Shown here piece by piece: positions 8,299 through 16,133 of a stretch of DNA of 34,457 nucleotides; the stretch's first letter is position 1; each line of letters begins with the position of its first letter. This stretch comes from a bacterium. GTDB taxonomy: Bacteria; Pseudomonadota; Alphaproteobacteria; Caulobacterales; Caulobacteraceae. The translations under genes and the position numbers were made by a program. The notes below the pieces were generated by a model that searched no databases, was not told the origin of the DNA, and saw only the letters and a list, made by a program, of their open reading frames with translations. The DNA is taken from contig JAVBXP010000034.1 of NCBI GenBank assembly GCA_030824495.1, positions 1 to 34,457 of the forward strand. Reading direction: 5' to 3'.

Positions 8299-8861
8299 AC
8301 CGCCAAGCGTTCATTGATCGGTTGCGGCTGGGCCTTTCGGGCTTGCCGCCCAAGGCGATCGCCGAAGCCGTCGCCGACTATGAGACCCACTTCACCGAGG
8401 GGCTGGCCGCGGGCCGGACCGAGGAAGAAGTCGCCGAGGCGTTGGGCGATCCCGCTCGCCTCGCTCGCGAACTGCGCGCCGAAACCGGCCTAAAGCGGTG
8501 GGAGGAGGAGCGCAATCCGACCTCCGCCGCAGGGGCGATCTTCGCGGTGCTGGGGCTGGGCGCGATCGACATTCTCATCCTGCTGCCGATCCTTATGACG
8601 GTGGCGGGGACGCTGTTTGGCCTGATCGTCGCGGCCATCGCCATCTTCGTAGGTGGCGGGGTGGTCTTCGCCGCCGGTCCGTTCCTCAATCCCCCAGGCG
8701 GCGCGGCTGTCGCGCTGCTGGGCGGCATCGGCCTGATGGCCGCGGCGGCCTCGCTGGGCGCGATCCTCACCCTTTGTGTCATCGGCCTGGTCAATGCGTT
8801 GGTCTGGTACGGACGACTGCACTACCGGCTGTTGAAGCCCGCCATGGAGCCCAAGTCATGA
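8295..8861 (+). CDS. DUF1700 (HAAS domain) membrane protein
   Basis: 188 residues starting at the ATG that overlaps the padR stop. The N-terminal third (MNRQAFIDRLRLGLSGLPPKAIAEAVADYETHFTEGLAAGRTEEEVAEALGDP) is the helical HAAS/DUF1700 domain; the conserved LGDP-like end is clear at about residues 50-53. After it come about four hydrophobic segments from residue 80 on (AGAIFAVLGLGAIDILILLPILM, TLFGLIVAAIAIFVGGGVVF, AVALLGGIGLMAAAASLGAILTL, CVIGLVNALVW). Proteins of this family are regularly encoded next to PadR regulators and GIN-domain proteins and are thought to take part in signalling at the envelope, but no biochemical role is established. The stop overlaps the next start by four bases (ATGA at 8858). 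Confidence 0.88.
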   Translation: MNRQAFIDRLRLGLSGLPPKAIAEAVADYETHFTEGLAAGRTEEEVAEALGDPARLARELRAETGLKRWEEERNPTSAAGAIFAVLGLGAIDILILLPILMTVAGTLFGLIVAAIAIFVGGGVVFAAGPFLNPPGGAAVALLGGIGLMAAAASLGAILTLCVIGLVNALVWYGRLHYRLLKPAMEPKS

Positions 8862-9691
8862 GCAAGGTGGCCAATCCCATGATCCGTGTCCTTGTCCTGA
8901 TCGCGATTACCGGCTTCTTCGTCGCCATCGTGGCGCTGGCCAGCGCCGCAGCCCTGGGCGGCCCTGAGCTCGCGAGCCACAAGTGGAGCTGGTACTCCAA
9001 CTGGGACGATGATCGCTTCGATCGCGACGACCATGATCACCATGACCGGGATCGCGACGATGCGCCCGCCGTCTCTACCGCGACCCGCGAGCTGACCTGG
9101 GACGGCTCGTCCAAGGTCGAGTTCGCCATTCCCGCCAGTATCGAGTTCAGCCAGGCCCCTGGTCCCGGCAGCGTCGCCATCACCGGCCCGCGCGACATCG
9201 TCGAACGGGTCAAGTTGTCGGGCGGCAAGCTCAGCCTGGATGGGCCGGTCGAAGGCTATGTCCGCTTGCGCGTGGTGATGACCGCGCCGGCCGTCACCCA
9301 GTTCGACCTGGGCGGCGACGATCGGCTGGAAATCTCCAACTACAAGCAGGACAAGCTGTCGATCACCGCCAGCGGGTCGTCGGAAGTGACGGCGCGCGGG
9401 GAGGCCAGGGAGGTCGTTCTGGACCTGTCGGGATCCAGCGAAGCCGATCTGTCGCAAGTGGTCACCGACTCAGCCACCGCCGATGTTTCCGGTTCAAGCG
9501 AAGCGTCGATTGCGCCGAAGCTGGCGGCGAAGATCGAGTCCTCGGGCTCGAGTGAGGTCAAGCTGACCACCCGGCCCGAGCGCCTGGAGACCGACCGCGC
9601 CGGCTCTGGCCGTGTGATGTTCGACGACGGCAGCGACGCGGTCGATACGCCGGCGCGAGCTCCGTTGCCGGTGTCCGCCTCGAAGACCTAG
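8858..9691 (+). CDS. DUF2807 (GIN domain) envelope protein with SGSSE repeats
   Basis: 277 residues. A single uncleaved or signal-anchor helix lies at about residues 8-33 (MIRVLVLIAITGFFVAIVALASAAA, split by short breaks). It is followed by an extremely charged Asp/His/Arg segment at 50-68 (DDDRFDRDDHDHHDRDRDD) and then a beta-rich GIN/DUF2807 region from about 75 to 255. Within it the motif SGSSE recurs at 172-176, 191-195, 211-215 and 229-233, a spacing of 18-20 residues that fits the rungs of a right-handed beta-helix. The protein is probably anchored to the inner membrane or exported. It is the third gene of the coupled operon begun by padR. The His/Asp tract might bind metal; that is a guess. 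Its 3' end overlaps the tesA-like gene by four bases on the other strand. Confidence 0.85.
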   Translation: MSKVANPMIRVLVLIAITGFFVAIVALASAAALGGPELASHKWSWYSNWDDDRFDRDDHDHHDRDRDDAPAVSTATRELTWDGSSKVEFAIPASIEFSQAPGPGSVAITGPRDIVERVKLSGGKLSLDGPVEGYVRLRVVMTAPAVTQFDLGGDDRLEISNYKQDKLSITASGSSEVTARGEAREVVLDLSGSSEADLSQVVTDSATADVSGSSEASIAPKLAAKIESSGSSEVKLTTRPERLETDRAGSGRVMFDDGSDAVDTPARAPLPVSASKT

Positions 9692-10332
9692 GCGCGGGCT
9701 TTCAGCGCGCGGGCCACGACCGGCGCCAGGCCCTGGGCGATGACAGTCACGCCCTGGGCGTTGGGGTGGAGACCGTCGCTCTGGTTCAAGCGGGAGATCT
9801 GGGCGACGCCCGCCAGCAGGTTGGGATAGAGAATCGCGCCGTGCGTCTTGGCCACGGCCGGAAACACGGCCTGAAACTCCCGGGCATAGGCCTTGCCGAT
9901 CACCGGCGGCGGTTGCAGTCCGGCCAACACCACAGCGATCTTCCGGGCGCGCAGCCGGGCGACGATCTTGTCGAGGTTGGCCTTGGTCCGCTTGGGATCG
10001 AGGCCCTGGAGCAGGTCGTTGCCGCCGAGCGCGACGATGCAGACGCTGGTGTCCTTCTGAACGCTGAAATCGACCCGCGCCAGGCCGCCGGCCGTGGTGT
10101 CGCCCGACACCCCGGCGCCGCGCACCAAGGCGTTCGCGCCGAGCTTGCGCAGTTGGGCTTGAAGCTGGACGGGCAGGGTGGCGCTGCTGGGCAGGCCAAG
10201 GCCCGCGGTAATCGAATCCCCCAGCACGGTGACCACCGGCCGGGCCTGCGCCAAGGCGTGAACAGGCCATGCGGCCAGGGCGCCGGCGATCAGGATGCGG
10301 CGGGTCGGAAAGCTAGTGGGTGTGTGATCCAT
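9688..10332 (-). CDS. tesA: GDSL-family esterase/thioesterase (TesA-like), exported
   Basis: 214 residues. The N-terminus has a signal peptide with a pair of arginines (TRRILIAGALAAWPVHALAQ), possibly Tat or Sec, so it is periplasmic. The SGNH hydrolase blocks are all present: block I GDSI with the nucleophile Ser40, block II Gly (RGAGVSGDTT), block III GGND with Asn105, and block V DGLHPN with Asp186 and His189. These enzymes hydrolyse acyl-CoA or small esters (thioesterase I, arylesterase). Sitting back-to-back with ybbA-ybbP is the conserved arrangement seen for tesA in many proteobacteria and supports the identification. The 55-base gap to ybbA holds both promoters. Confidence 0.9.
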   Translation of the reverse strand: MDHTPTSFPTRRILIAGALAAWPVHALAQARPVVTVLGDSITAGLGLPSSATLPVQLQAQLRKLGANALVRGAGVSGDTTAGGLARVDFSVQKDTSVCIVALGGNDLLQGLDPKRTKANLDKIVARLRARKIAVVLAGLQPPPVIGKAYAREFQAVFPAVAKTHGAILYPNLLAGVAQISRLNQSDGLHPNAQGVTVIAQGLAPVVARALKARA

Positions 10333-10387
10333 TCTGCTGTCCTATCTAGGTGATAGCCCGCGAAGCTCAATCACCCCTGAGGTCTCC

Positions 10388-11068
10388 TTGTCCGAAGACT
10401 ATCCGCCGCTCGTCGTAAGAGATGTCTCTCTCACCCTTCCGTCAGCGGCCGGTCCCGTGGAGATCCTGCGAGACCTGAGCTTTTCCGTGGCGCCGCGCGA
10501 ACGGGTGGCGATCACCGGGCCGTCGGGTTCGGGCAAGTCGTCGCTGATCGCCGTGGCCGCGGGGCTGGAGCGCCCGACGTCCGGGACGGTGGAACTGCTG
10601 GGGCGCGCCCTGGCGAAGATGGACGAGGATGGCCGCGCGCGGCTGCGGCGGGGCCGGGTGTCGCTGGTCTTCCAGGCCTTCCATCTCCTGCCCAACATGA
10701 CCGCCGAGGAGAACGTCGCCGCGCCGCTGGAGATCGCAGGTATTGCGGACGCTGACCGCGTGGCCCGCGACTGGCTGGACCGCGTGGGGCTGTCGGGGCG
10801 TCTGCGCCACTATCCGCATCAGCTTTCGGGCGGTGAGCAACAGCGCGTGGCCCTGGCGCGGGCGCTGGCGCCGCGTCCGGCCTTGCTGTTCGCCGACGAA
10901 CCGACCGGCAATCTCGACGCCGTCAACGCCGCGATGGTCGCTGATCTGTTGTTCGGGCTGGTATCGGAAGAGGGCGCGGCCATGGTGCTGGTGACCCATG
11001 ACGCCGGCCTCGCGGCCCGCGCCGACCGGCAGGTGCGGCTCGGCGGCGGTGTGGCGCAGCCGGCATGA
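10388..11068 (+). CDS. ybbA: ABC transporter ATP-binding protein YbbA
   Basis: 226 residues from a TTG at 10388, preceded by TGAGG at 10378-10382; no ATG or GTG fits the N-terminus. All ATPase motifs are present: Walker A GPSGSGKS (about 44-51), Q-loop in LVFQAFHLL (about 93-100), signature LSGGE (146-150), Walker B LLFADE (166-171) with Glu171, and the H-loop VTHDAG. It belongs to the LolD/MacB/YbbA class that pairs with FtsX-type permeases. It partners the YbbP permease, whose ATG overlaps its stop (ATGA at 11065). The pair is thought to extract or move lipophilic molecules at the inner membrane; the true substrate is unknown. Confidence 0.93.
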   Translation: MSEDYPPLVVRDVSLTLPSAAGPVEILRDLSFSVAPRERVAITGPSGSGKSSLIAVAAGLERPTSGTVELLGRALAKMDEDGRARLRRGRVSLVFQAFHLLPNMTAEENVAAPLEIAGIADADRVARDWLDRVGLSGRLRHYPHQLSGGEQQRVALARALAPRPALLFADEPTGNLDAVNAAMVADLLFGLVSEEGAAMVLVTHDAGLAARADRQVRLGGGVAQPA

Positions 11069-13584
11069 ACTTTCTGGCTTTGCGGTTCGCCGCCCGTGAA
11101 CTGCGCTCCGGGGTAAAGGGGTTTCGCATCTTCCTGGCCTGCCTGGCGCTCGGCGTGGCCGCCATCGCGGCGGCCGGCTCGACGGCGGAGGCCTTCCGCC
11201 AGGGCCTGGCCAGCCAGTCGCGCGAGATCCTAGGCGGTGATCTGGCTGTCACGGTCGAGCAGAGGCTGTTCGATCCGGCTGAACGCAAGGCTATCGAGGC
11301 GACCGGCAGGTCCGCCTGGGCCGTCGCCGCGCGTGCGATGGCGCAGGCGCCTTCAGGCGAGCGTCGATTGGTGGAACTGCGCGGGGTCAGCGAAACCTAT
11401 CCCTTGGCGGGGCAAGTCACGCTGGAGGGCGGCGGCAAGCTGGCCGAAGCGTTGGCGCCGCGGGACGGCGTAGCCGGCGCGGTGGTCGAGCGGGTGTTGC
11501 TGGAGCGCCTGGGCCTCAAGATTGGCGATCGTATCCTGGTCGGCGAACTGCCGCTGACCGTCCGCGGCGTGCTTCTGCAGGAGCCTGACCGCCTTTCGCG
11601 GGGCTTCGCCCTCGGACCCAGGGTCATGGTTCGCCGACAGGCCGTGGAGGCCGGAGGCTTCCTGCAGCCCGGCCTGCAGTTCGTCGAGACGGCGCGGATC
11701 GCCTTGCCGCAAGGCGTCGCCCCAACTGAGGCCCGCAAGGTGCTGCGTAAGACCATCGAGGATCGCAGCGTGCGGATGCGCGATCGCGAGGACGCCGCGC
11801 CGGGCATTCGCTGGCTGATCGATCAGCTTGAGTACTTTCTGGGCTTCATTGGCCTGGCTTCGCTTGTGGCCGGGGGCTTGGGCGTCTTTGGCGCGGTGAC
11901 GGCGTTCCTGGAGGAGCGCAAGCCGGCCATTGCTGTGCTCAAGGCGCTTGGGGCCGAGGGCGGCTTTATCCGTAATCTCTATTTGGCGCAGATCGGCGTA
12001 CTGGCGCTGCTCGGCGTGGCGATCGGCCTGGTGCTGGGGGCCGCCGCGCCGTTCGTACTGGGAGGCCTGGTCCCCGACGACCTTCCGGTCCCGGCGCTGT
12101 TCGCCGTCTATCCGGAGCCTTTGATCCGCGCCGGCGCCTTTGGCCTGTTGTCGGCGGCGGCTTTCTCGCTCGTCCCGTTGGCGCGGGCGCGGGCGACGCC
12201 GCCGGCGAGCCTGTTCCGGCGGGACGTCCAGGGCGGTCTCAAGCTGAGTGTCGAGACCGTTGGCGCCGGCGGGGCGGGCCTGGCTCTCGCGGCGCTATCG
12301 GTGCTCACCGCCCCCACGCCGCTGGCGGCGGGCTTGATGATCGGCGGCGTGGCCATTTCGTTCGCCTTGCTCTGGGGCCTTGGCTTGCTGGCGGCCAAGG
12401 CGGCGGGTCGGCTGCGGGCCGGCACGCGTGGCTCTCTGCGGATGGGGCTGGCCAATCTGGCCGGGCCGCGTTCAGCGGCCAGGACGGCGGCGCCCGCCAT
12501 CGGCCTGGGCGTCGGATTGCTGGCCGCCGTGGTGCTGATCCAATCCAGCCTGTTGCGGCAGGTGGCCGAGGTGGCGCCCAAGACCGCGCCGGCCATGGTC
12601 TTCACCGAAATTCCCGGTTCCCGGGTGGCGGAATTCGACCGCGTTGTCGGGACGGCGTTCGGCGAGAAGCTGACTGTGGACAACTATCTGCGCGCGCCAT
12701 TCCTGACGGGCCGGATCATCGCGTTGAACGGAAAGCCAGTGGACCGCAAGGCGATCGCCGAGAAGGAGCGGTGGGCCTATGACAACGACATCTCGATATC
12801 GGCCATCGGCGCTGAACCTCCCTCGGCCGAGGTGATCGAGGGCCGGTGGTGGCCTGCCGCCTATGCTGGCCCGCCGCTGCTGGCCATGGAGATCGAAGCG
12901 GCGAAGGCCGGCGGGCTGAAAGTGGGCGACACCGTCACCCTCTCGGTCCTTGGCCGGGATATCGAGGCCAAGCTGGCTGTGTTGCGTAAGGTCGATGTCG
13001 GCGGGTTCGGGGCGAGCTTCCCGCTGGTTCTGACGCCGTCGTCGCTGGATGGCGCCGATCTGCGCCATGTCGCCATTGCAAAAGGCGGCAAGGCGCAGGA
13101 AGCCAGCGCGATCCGTGCGCTCGGGCGCGAGTTCCCAGAAGTGAACGTCATTTCGGTACGCGAGCAGTTGGAAGCGGCCACAGATCTGTTCGACCGGCTG
13201 GCCCTGGCTATCCGCGGCGCGGCGGCGGTCGCGGCCCTGGCGGGCCTGCTGGTGCTGACCGGCGCCATCGCCGCCCGCGCGCAAGCGCGGACGCGGGAGG
13301 CCTCAATTCTTAAGGTTCTCGGCGCCTCGCGGCTGCAGATCCTGTCGACCTATGTGCTCGAATACGGGGCGGTGGGAATTATCGCCGGTTTGACCGGCGT
13401 CGCGCTGGGGTGCCTGGCCGCCTGGCCGGTGGTGACTTTGGTCTTCAAGGCTGACTGGGCCGTGGACTGGACAGGGGTTGCGGCCCTGGTTGGCGGGGCG
13501 GCGCTCATGGCTGGACTGGGGGGTGTGTTGGCTTCGCTGCACGCGCTCGCCAAACGTCCGGCTGCAGCTCTTCGTGCTGAATGA
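11065..13584 (+). CDS. ybbP: ABC transporter permease YbbP (FtsX family)
   Basis: 839 residues, normal for YbbP. One N-terminal transmembrane helix (about 17-36, IFLACLALGVAAIAAAGS) is followed by a periplasmic domain, then three helices of the first FtsX domain (about 255-380, with FLGFIGLASLVAGGLGVFGAVTAFLEERKPAIAVLKALGA in pieces), a pair of central helices, a second large periplasmic domain (about 505-705) and a second FtsX domain at the C-terminus (REASILKVLGASRLQILSTYVLEYGAVG, then two helices). The duplicated ALK(A/V)LGA motifs in the cytoplasmic coupling helices are the expected contact with YbbA. Translationally coupled to ybbA. No divergence from the family's usual architecture was seen. 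Confidence 0.92.
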   Translation: MNFLALRFAARELRSGVKGFRIFLACLALGVAAIAAAGSTAEAFRQGLASQSREILGGDLAVTVEQRLFDPAERKAIEATGRSAWAVAARAMAQAPSGERRLVELRGVSETYPLAGQVTLEGGGKLAEALAPRDGVAGAVVERVLLERLGLKIGDRILVGELPLTVRGVLLQEPDRLSRGFALGPRVMVRRQAVEAGGFLQPGLQFVETARIALPQGVAPTEARKVLRKTIEDRSVRMRDREDAAPGIRWLIDQLEYFLGFIGLASLVAGGLGVFGAVTAFLEERKPAIAVLKALGAEGGFIRNLYLAQIGVLALLGVAIGLVLGAAAPFVLGGLVPDDLPVPALFAVYPEPLIRAGAFGLLSAAAFSLVPLARARATPPASLFRRDVQGGLKLSVETVGAGGAGLALAALSVLTAPTPLAAGLMIGGVAISFALLWGLGLLAAKAAGRLRAGTRGSLRMGLANLAGPRSAARTAAPAIGLGVGLLAAVVLIQSSLLRQVAEVAPKTAPAMVFTEIPGSRVAEFDRVVGTAFGEKLTVDNYLRAPFLTGRIIALNGKPVDRKAIAEKERWAYDNDISISAIGAEPPSAEVIEGRWWPAAYAGPPLLAMEIEAAKAGGLKVGDTVTLSVLGRDIEAKLAVLRKVDVGGFGASFPLVLTPSSLDGADLRHVAIAKGGKAQEASAIRALGREFPEVNVISVREQLEAATDLFDRLALAIRGAAAVAALAGLLVLTGAIAARAQARTREASILKVLGASRLQILSTYVLEYGAVGIIAGLTGVALGCLAAWPVVTLVFKADWAVDWTGVAALVGGAALMAGLGGVLASLHALAKRPAAALRAE

Positions 13585-13633
13585 TCGTCCCATATTAAGA
13601 ATCTGGTCACCGACGCAGCGCGTATTCCTGTTC

Positions 13634-13894
13634 ATGATGTCCGCCCAGACCACTAGCCCCGCTTTCGATCATGGCGCCGCACTGAGGGTGCCGCCGCCGC
13701 ATGACACCCGTAGCTGGCACAAGCTGTGGGCGTGGCTGGGCGACGACGCCCAGGCCATGACCGAGGCCGGCGCGGTGCAGGTTTGCACCCCTGACGGCTG
13801 GACCATCGCTCAGCCCGGCGACTGGATCGTGTTGTCGGTCAGCGGTGATTTCCACGTCGCGCGCACCGGCGGGCGCCGGTTCTGGGACGCCTGA
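13634..13894 (+). CDS. Small conserved-looking hypothetical protein
   Basis: 86 residues from ATG 13634 (the next codon is also ATG). No known family is recognised with confidence. The C-terminal half is a run of short strands (VQVCTPDGWTIAQPGDWIVLSVSGDFHVARTGG) that looks like a small beta-barrel; similar PGDWIV turns occur in small phage-related and housekeeping proteins. The codons use G or C at nearly every third position, as real genes here do. There is no clear ribosome binding site, and a longer frame upstream into ybbP is open, so the start is uncertain. It ends just before the terminator at 13903-13930. Confidence 0.6.
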   Translation: MMSAQTTSPAFDHGAALRVPPPHDTRSWHKLWAWLGDDAQAMTEAGAVQVCTPDGWTIAQPGDWIVLSVSGDFHVARTGGRRFWDA

Positions 13895-13902
13895 ACGACG
13901 AA

Positions 13903-13930
13903 ACGCCGCCCACCTTGCGGTGAGCGGCGT
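13903..13930. terminator. Bidirectional terminator between convergent genes
   Basis: ACGCCGC at 13903-13909 pairs with GCGGCGT at 13924-13930, and CACC at 13911-13914 with GGTG at 13919-13922, around a TTGC loop with one mismatch. On the minus strand the stem is followed by TTTCG, and on the plus strand by CCTGATGTCTT. It lies between the small hypothetical gene and the PEP-CTERM gene, which converge. Confidence 0.7.
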
Positions 13931-13953
13931 CCTGATGTCTTACGCGCTAGAGC

Positions 13954-14643
13954 TTAGGCGAAGGCATAGACCTGACGGCGACGCGAGGTGCGGACCATCG
14001 AGCCGACAGCGCCGAAGCCAATGATCATCATCGCCCAGGTGGCCGGTTCCGGCACAGCGCTGCTCAGCGGAGCGCTGATGGTGATGTTGTCCAGGATGAG
14101 CTGGTCGTAGCCGTACTTGTTGAACTTGGCGCCGCTGATGCTCTGGACGCGGAGTTCGTCGAAGAGTTGGCCATCGGTTCCGGAGAAGCCGATCGTCTTC
14201 AACGACGAGGAGGCGATGTTGCCGAGCCCGTTGACGAAGCCGCTGAACACCAAGGCTCCATCCTGGAACAGTTGGTATTGCAGCTTGGCGTTACCGAACC
14301 AGTTGCTGCCGCCGGCGAGGAACTCGATGGCGCTGAAATCACCGCCGTTGGCCAGCGAGATCTTGGTGTAGCCGAAGGCGCCGCCCGCAGGCGTCCAGCT
14401 GTGCTTGCCGACCGGCTTGAGCGTGGTCAGGGTGGTCAGGTCGAGCCCGACGTACTGAACCTTGACGCCGCCTTCAGTGTAGCCGGCGCTGCCGTTGTAG
14501 ATCGGGCCGCCGATGGCTTCGAAGCCGTTGCTGTTCCCAGTCGCGCCCAGGAAGTCGCTGTTGTGGACGGTGACGCCAGCTTGCGCGGCGGTGGAGATCG
14601 ACAGACCGGCCGCCAGCGCCAGGATCAGACCTTTGAAGTTCAT
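13954..14643 (-). CDS. PEP-CTERM (PEPxxWA type) secreted protein
   Basis: 229 residues with a start at ATG 14643 preceded by GGGGGC; a longer frame from 14700 would put extra charged residues before the signal peptide and is less likely. The signal peptide is residues 1-22 (LILALAAGLSISTAAQAG). The middle is Gly/Ser/Asn-rich beta sequence (VTVHNSDFLGATGNSNG, GYDQLILDNITIS) with no recognised catalytic motif. The C-terminus carries a sorting signal: VPEPATWAMMIIGFGAVGS followed by the basic tail SRRRQ, the PEPxxWA-CTERM form typical of alphaproteobacteria. Such proteins are cut and processed by an exosortase and are often linked to exopolysaccharide. No exosortase gene lies in the window, so it must act from elsewhere if present. 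Confidence 0.9.
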   Translation of the reverse strand: MNFKGLILALAAGLSISTAAQAGVTVHNSDFLGATGNSNGFEAIGGPIYNGSAGYTEGGVKVQYVGLDLTTLTTLKPVGKHSWTPAGGAFGYTKISLANGGDFSAIEFLAGGSNWFGNAKLQYQLFQDGALVFSGFVNGLGNIASSSLKTIGFSGTDGQLFDELRVQSISGAKFNKYGYDQLILDNITISAPLSSAVPEPATWAMMIIGFGAVGSMVRTSRRRQVYAFA

Positions 14644-14807
14644 TTGCAGCCCCCGATGTGGTCCGCCGCGGCGTCCCAATTTGATTTCACGAATTGTCAC
14701 ATCGCAAAGGCGGCGCCACCTGCCAGGCGAGTTTGGCAGCTATCGAGGGAATTATGTCGTGCGTCCCGCGAACCGCAGGGCGTTAGATCGCTGCAGGAGG
14801 ATCTTGC

Positions 14808-15068
14808 ATGCTGATGCTCAAGCCGAACTGCGAGTGCTGCGACCGTGATCTGCCAGCCGCCTCGCCGGACGCGCGTATATGTTCGTTCGAGTGCACCTTC
14901 TGCGCCGACTGCGTCGATGAGGTATTGAACGGCGCCTGCCCCAACTGTGGTGGGAACTTCGCGCCCAGGCCGATCCGACCGGCCTCGTTGCTGGCGAGCA
15001 GGCCCGCCTCGACTGAACGGGTCCTGGGACAGGGTCAGGCCTGCGTCGATCGCAGGTCTGCCGCCTAG
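14808..15068 (+). CDS. DUF1272 family small cysteine-rich protein
   Basis: 86 residues, ATG at 14808 with a perfect AGGAGG at 14795-14800. The first 55 residues match the DUF1272 pattern of paired cysteines: NCECCDRDLP, ARICSFECTFCADCVDEVLNGACPNCGGNF. Eight or more cysteines arranged as CxxC and CxxxC pairs suggest a zinc-ribbon or rubredoxin-like zinc site; that is inference. The C-terminal 30 residues (PIRPASLLASRPASTERV) are not conserved-looking. The function of the family is unknown. It converges on the PilZ gene, overlapping by four bases. Confidence 0.85.
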   Translation: MLMLKPNCECCDRDLPAASPDARICSFECTFCADCVDEVLNGACPNCGGNFAPRPIRPASLLASRPASTERVLGQGQACVDRRSAA

Positions 15069-15403
15069 CTCTTGAGAGCGTCCCAGGCCTGGCGGGCCGG
15101 GGCGAGGCGTGCCTCGGTATTGTTGGCGATTTGGGTCTGGGCGTCGAAGGCCACGCCGGTCATGTCGCCGCGCCGCCAGCGGGTCCGCACGTCATAGGCC
15201 ACCCCGCCTTGCAGTTGCAGGACGACGAACCGCGGCGGCAGCGGATAGATCGACGAGATTTGCAGCCGCGCGCCGCCCTTGCTCAGATCTACGATTGAGC
15301 AATCGGCCCAATGGGCCATGCCGGGACCATAGAAGACCCGGGCCCGGAGGTTGGTGTCCTCACGGGGGGATTCGCGGCGGTCGATGTTGTTGAGGGCGCT
15401 CAC
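15065..15403 (-). CDS. PilZ domain protein (probable c-di-GMP binding)
   Basis: 112 residues when started at GTG 15403, which has AGGA at the correct distance (seven bases). The PilZ hallmarks are visible: the N-terminal basic motif RRESPRED (about residues 9-16; RxxxR in the family) and DLSKGGARL (about 38-46; D/NxSxxG). The rest is beta-barrel (FVVLQLQGGVAYDVRTRWRRGDMTGVAF). It would bind cyclic di-GMP and act on an unknown partner in the cytoplasm. An alternative start at 15541 would add 46 residues with weak coding character that overlap the TetR gene, so I prefer the GTG start. Confidence 0.8.
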   Translation of the reverse strand: MSALNNIDRRESPREDTNLRARVFYGPGMAHWADCSIVDLSKGGARLQISSIYPLPPRFVVLQLQGGVAYDVRTRWRRGDMTGVAFDAQTQIANNTEARLAPARQAWDALKS

Positions 15404-15518
15404 GTGCTCATCCTGCCAGAAGACACTTTCGGCTAGCTTAACCGTATGGTCTTCCCAAAGCGTTGAAAGCACACGAATTGTCTCGCGCCGGAAGGTGGCG
15501 CTTAGTCGCGTCGTAAGC

Positions 15519-16133
15519 TTAAGGCGCTGATAACCTTTCAATCGCGCCGTGCACGTAGGCGCGCATTCCTTGAGCCATCGACACGCCGCCGCCGCTGAGC
15601 AGCCATTGCAGGCGCAGGCCGTCCAGCACCGCGGTCATGTTCGCGGCCTCCACCTCCGGGTCGAGATCTGCGCGCAGGTCGCCAGCTTGCGCGGCTTCTC
15701 GAAGCGCCTCGGCCAGCATGGCGCGGAAGTTGTCGTAGCGGCGCACGAAGTAGGCGTTGATCTCCGAGCCAGTCTGCAGGTGCTCGGCCGACAGAGTCAC
15801 GTCCAGCGCGGTCAGGACAGGGTCGGCCTCCAGGTCCGCGCCGAACTCAGCCATGCGGAGCAGCAGCGGCAGGCCGCGCGCGTCACGGACCTGGGCCAGG
15901 GTCTCGTCCTGCTCGCGGTCGCCCTCGGCGATGACGGCCAGCAGCAGGTCGTTCTTGGTCGGGAAATGATAGAGCAGGCCTGCGTCGGTCAGACCGGCCT
16001 CCTGAGCGATGGCGACCAGGCTGGCGCCTTTGAACCCCTGGCTGGAGAACAGCCTTCGCGCCGCCTCCAGCACCGACGCGCGGCGTGCGCGGCCTCGGGG
16101 CTGCCGGGTGCCCGGCGGTGAGACGTCAGTCAT
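15519..16133 (-). CDS. TetR/AcrR family regulator of the sugar operon (putative)
   Basis: 204 residues, full length, ATG at 16133 overlapping the stop of the deacetylase gene by one base (TGATG). Helix-turn-helix: RASVLEAARRLFSSQGFKGASLVAIAQEAGLTDAGLLYHFPTKNDLLLAVI (about residues 18-68). The C-terminal region (MAEFGADLEADPVLTALDVTLSAEHLQTGSE) is the usual ligand-binding helical bundle. As the last gene of the kinase/GH4/deacetylase operon it probably controls that operon in response to a pathway sugar; this is inferred from position. TetR regulators for sugar catabolism are less common than LacI or GntR. Confidence 0.9.
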   Translation of the reverse strand: MTDVSPPGTRQPRGRARRASVLEAARRLFSSQGFKGASLVAIAQEAGLTDAGLLYHFPTKNDLLLAVIAEGDREQDETLAQVRDARGLPLLLRMAEFGADLEADPVLTALDVTLSAEHLQTGSEINAYFVRRYDNFRAMLAEALREAAQAGDLRADLDPEVEAANMTAVLDGLRLQWLLSGGGVSMAQGMRAYVHGAIERLSAP

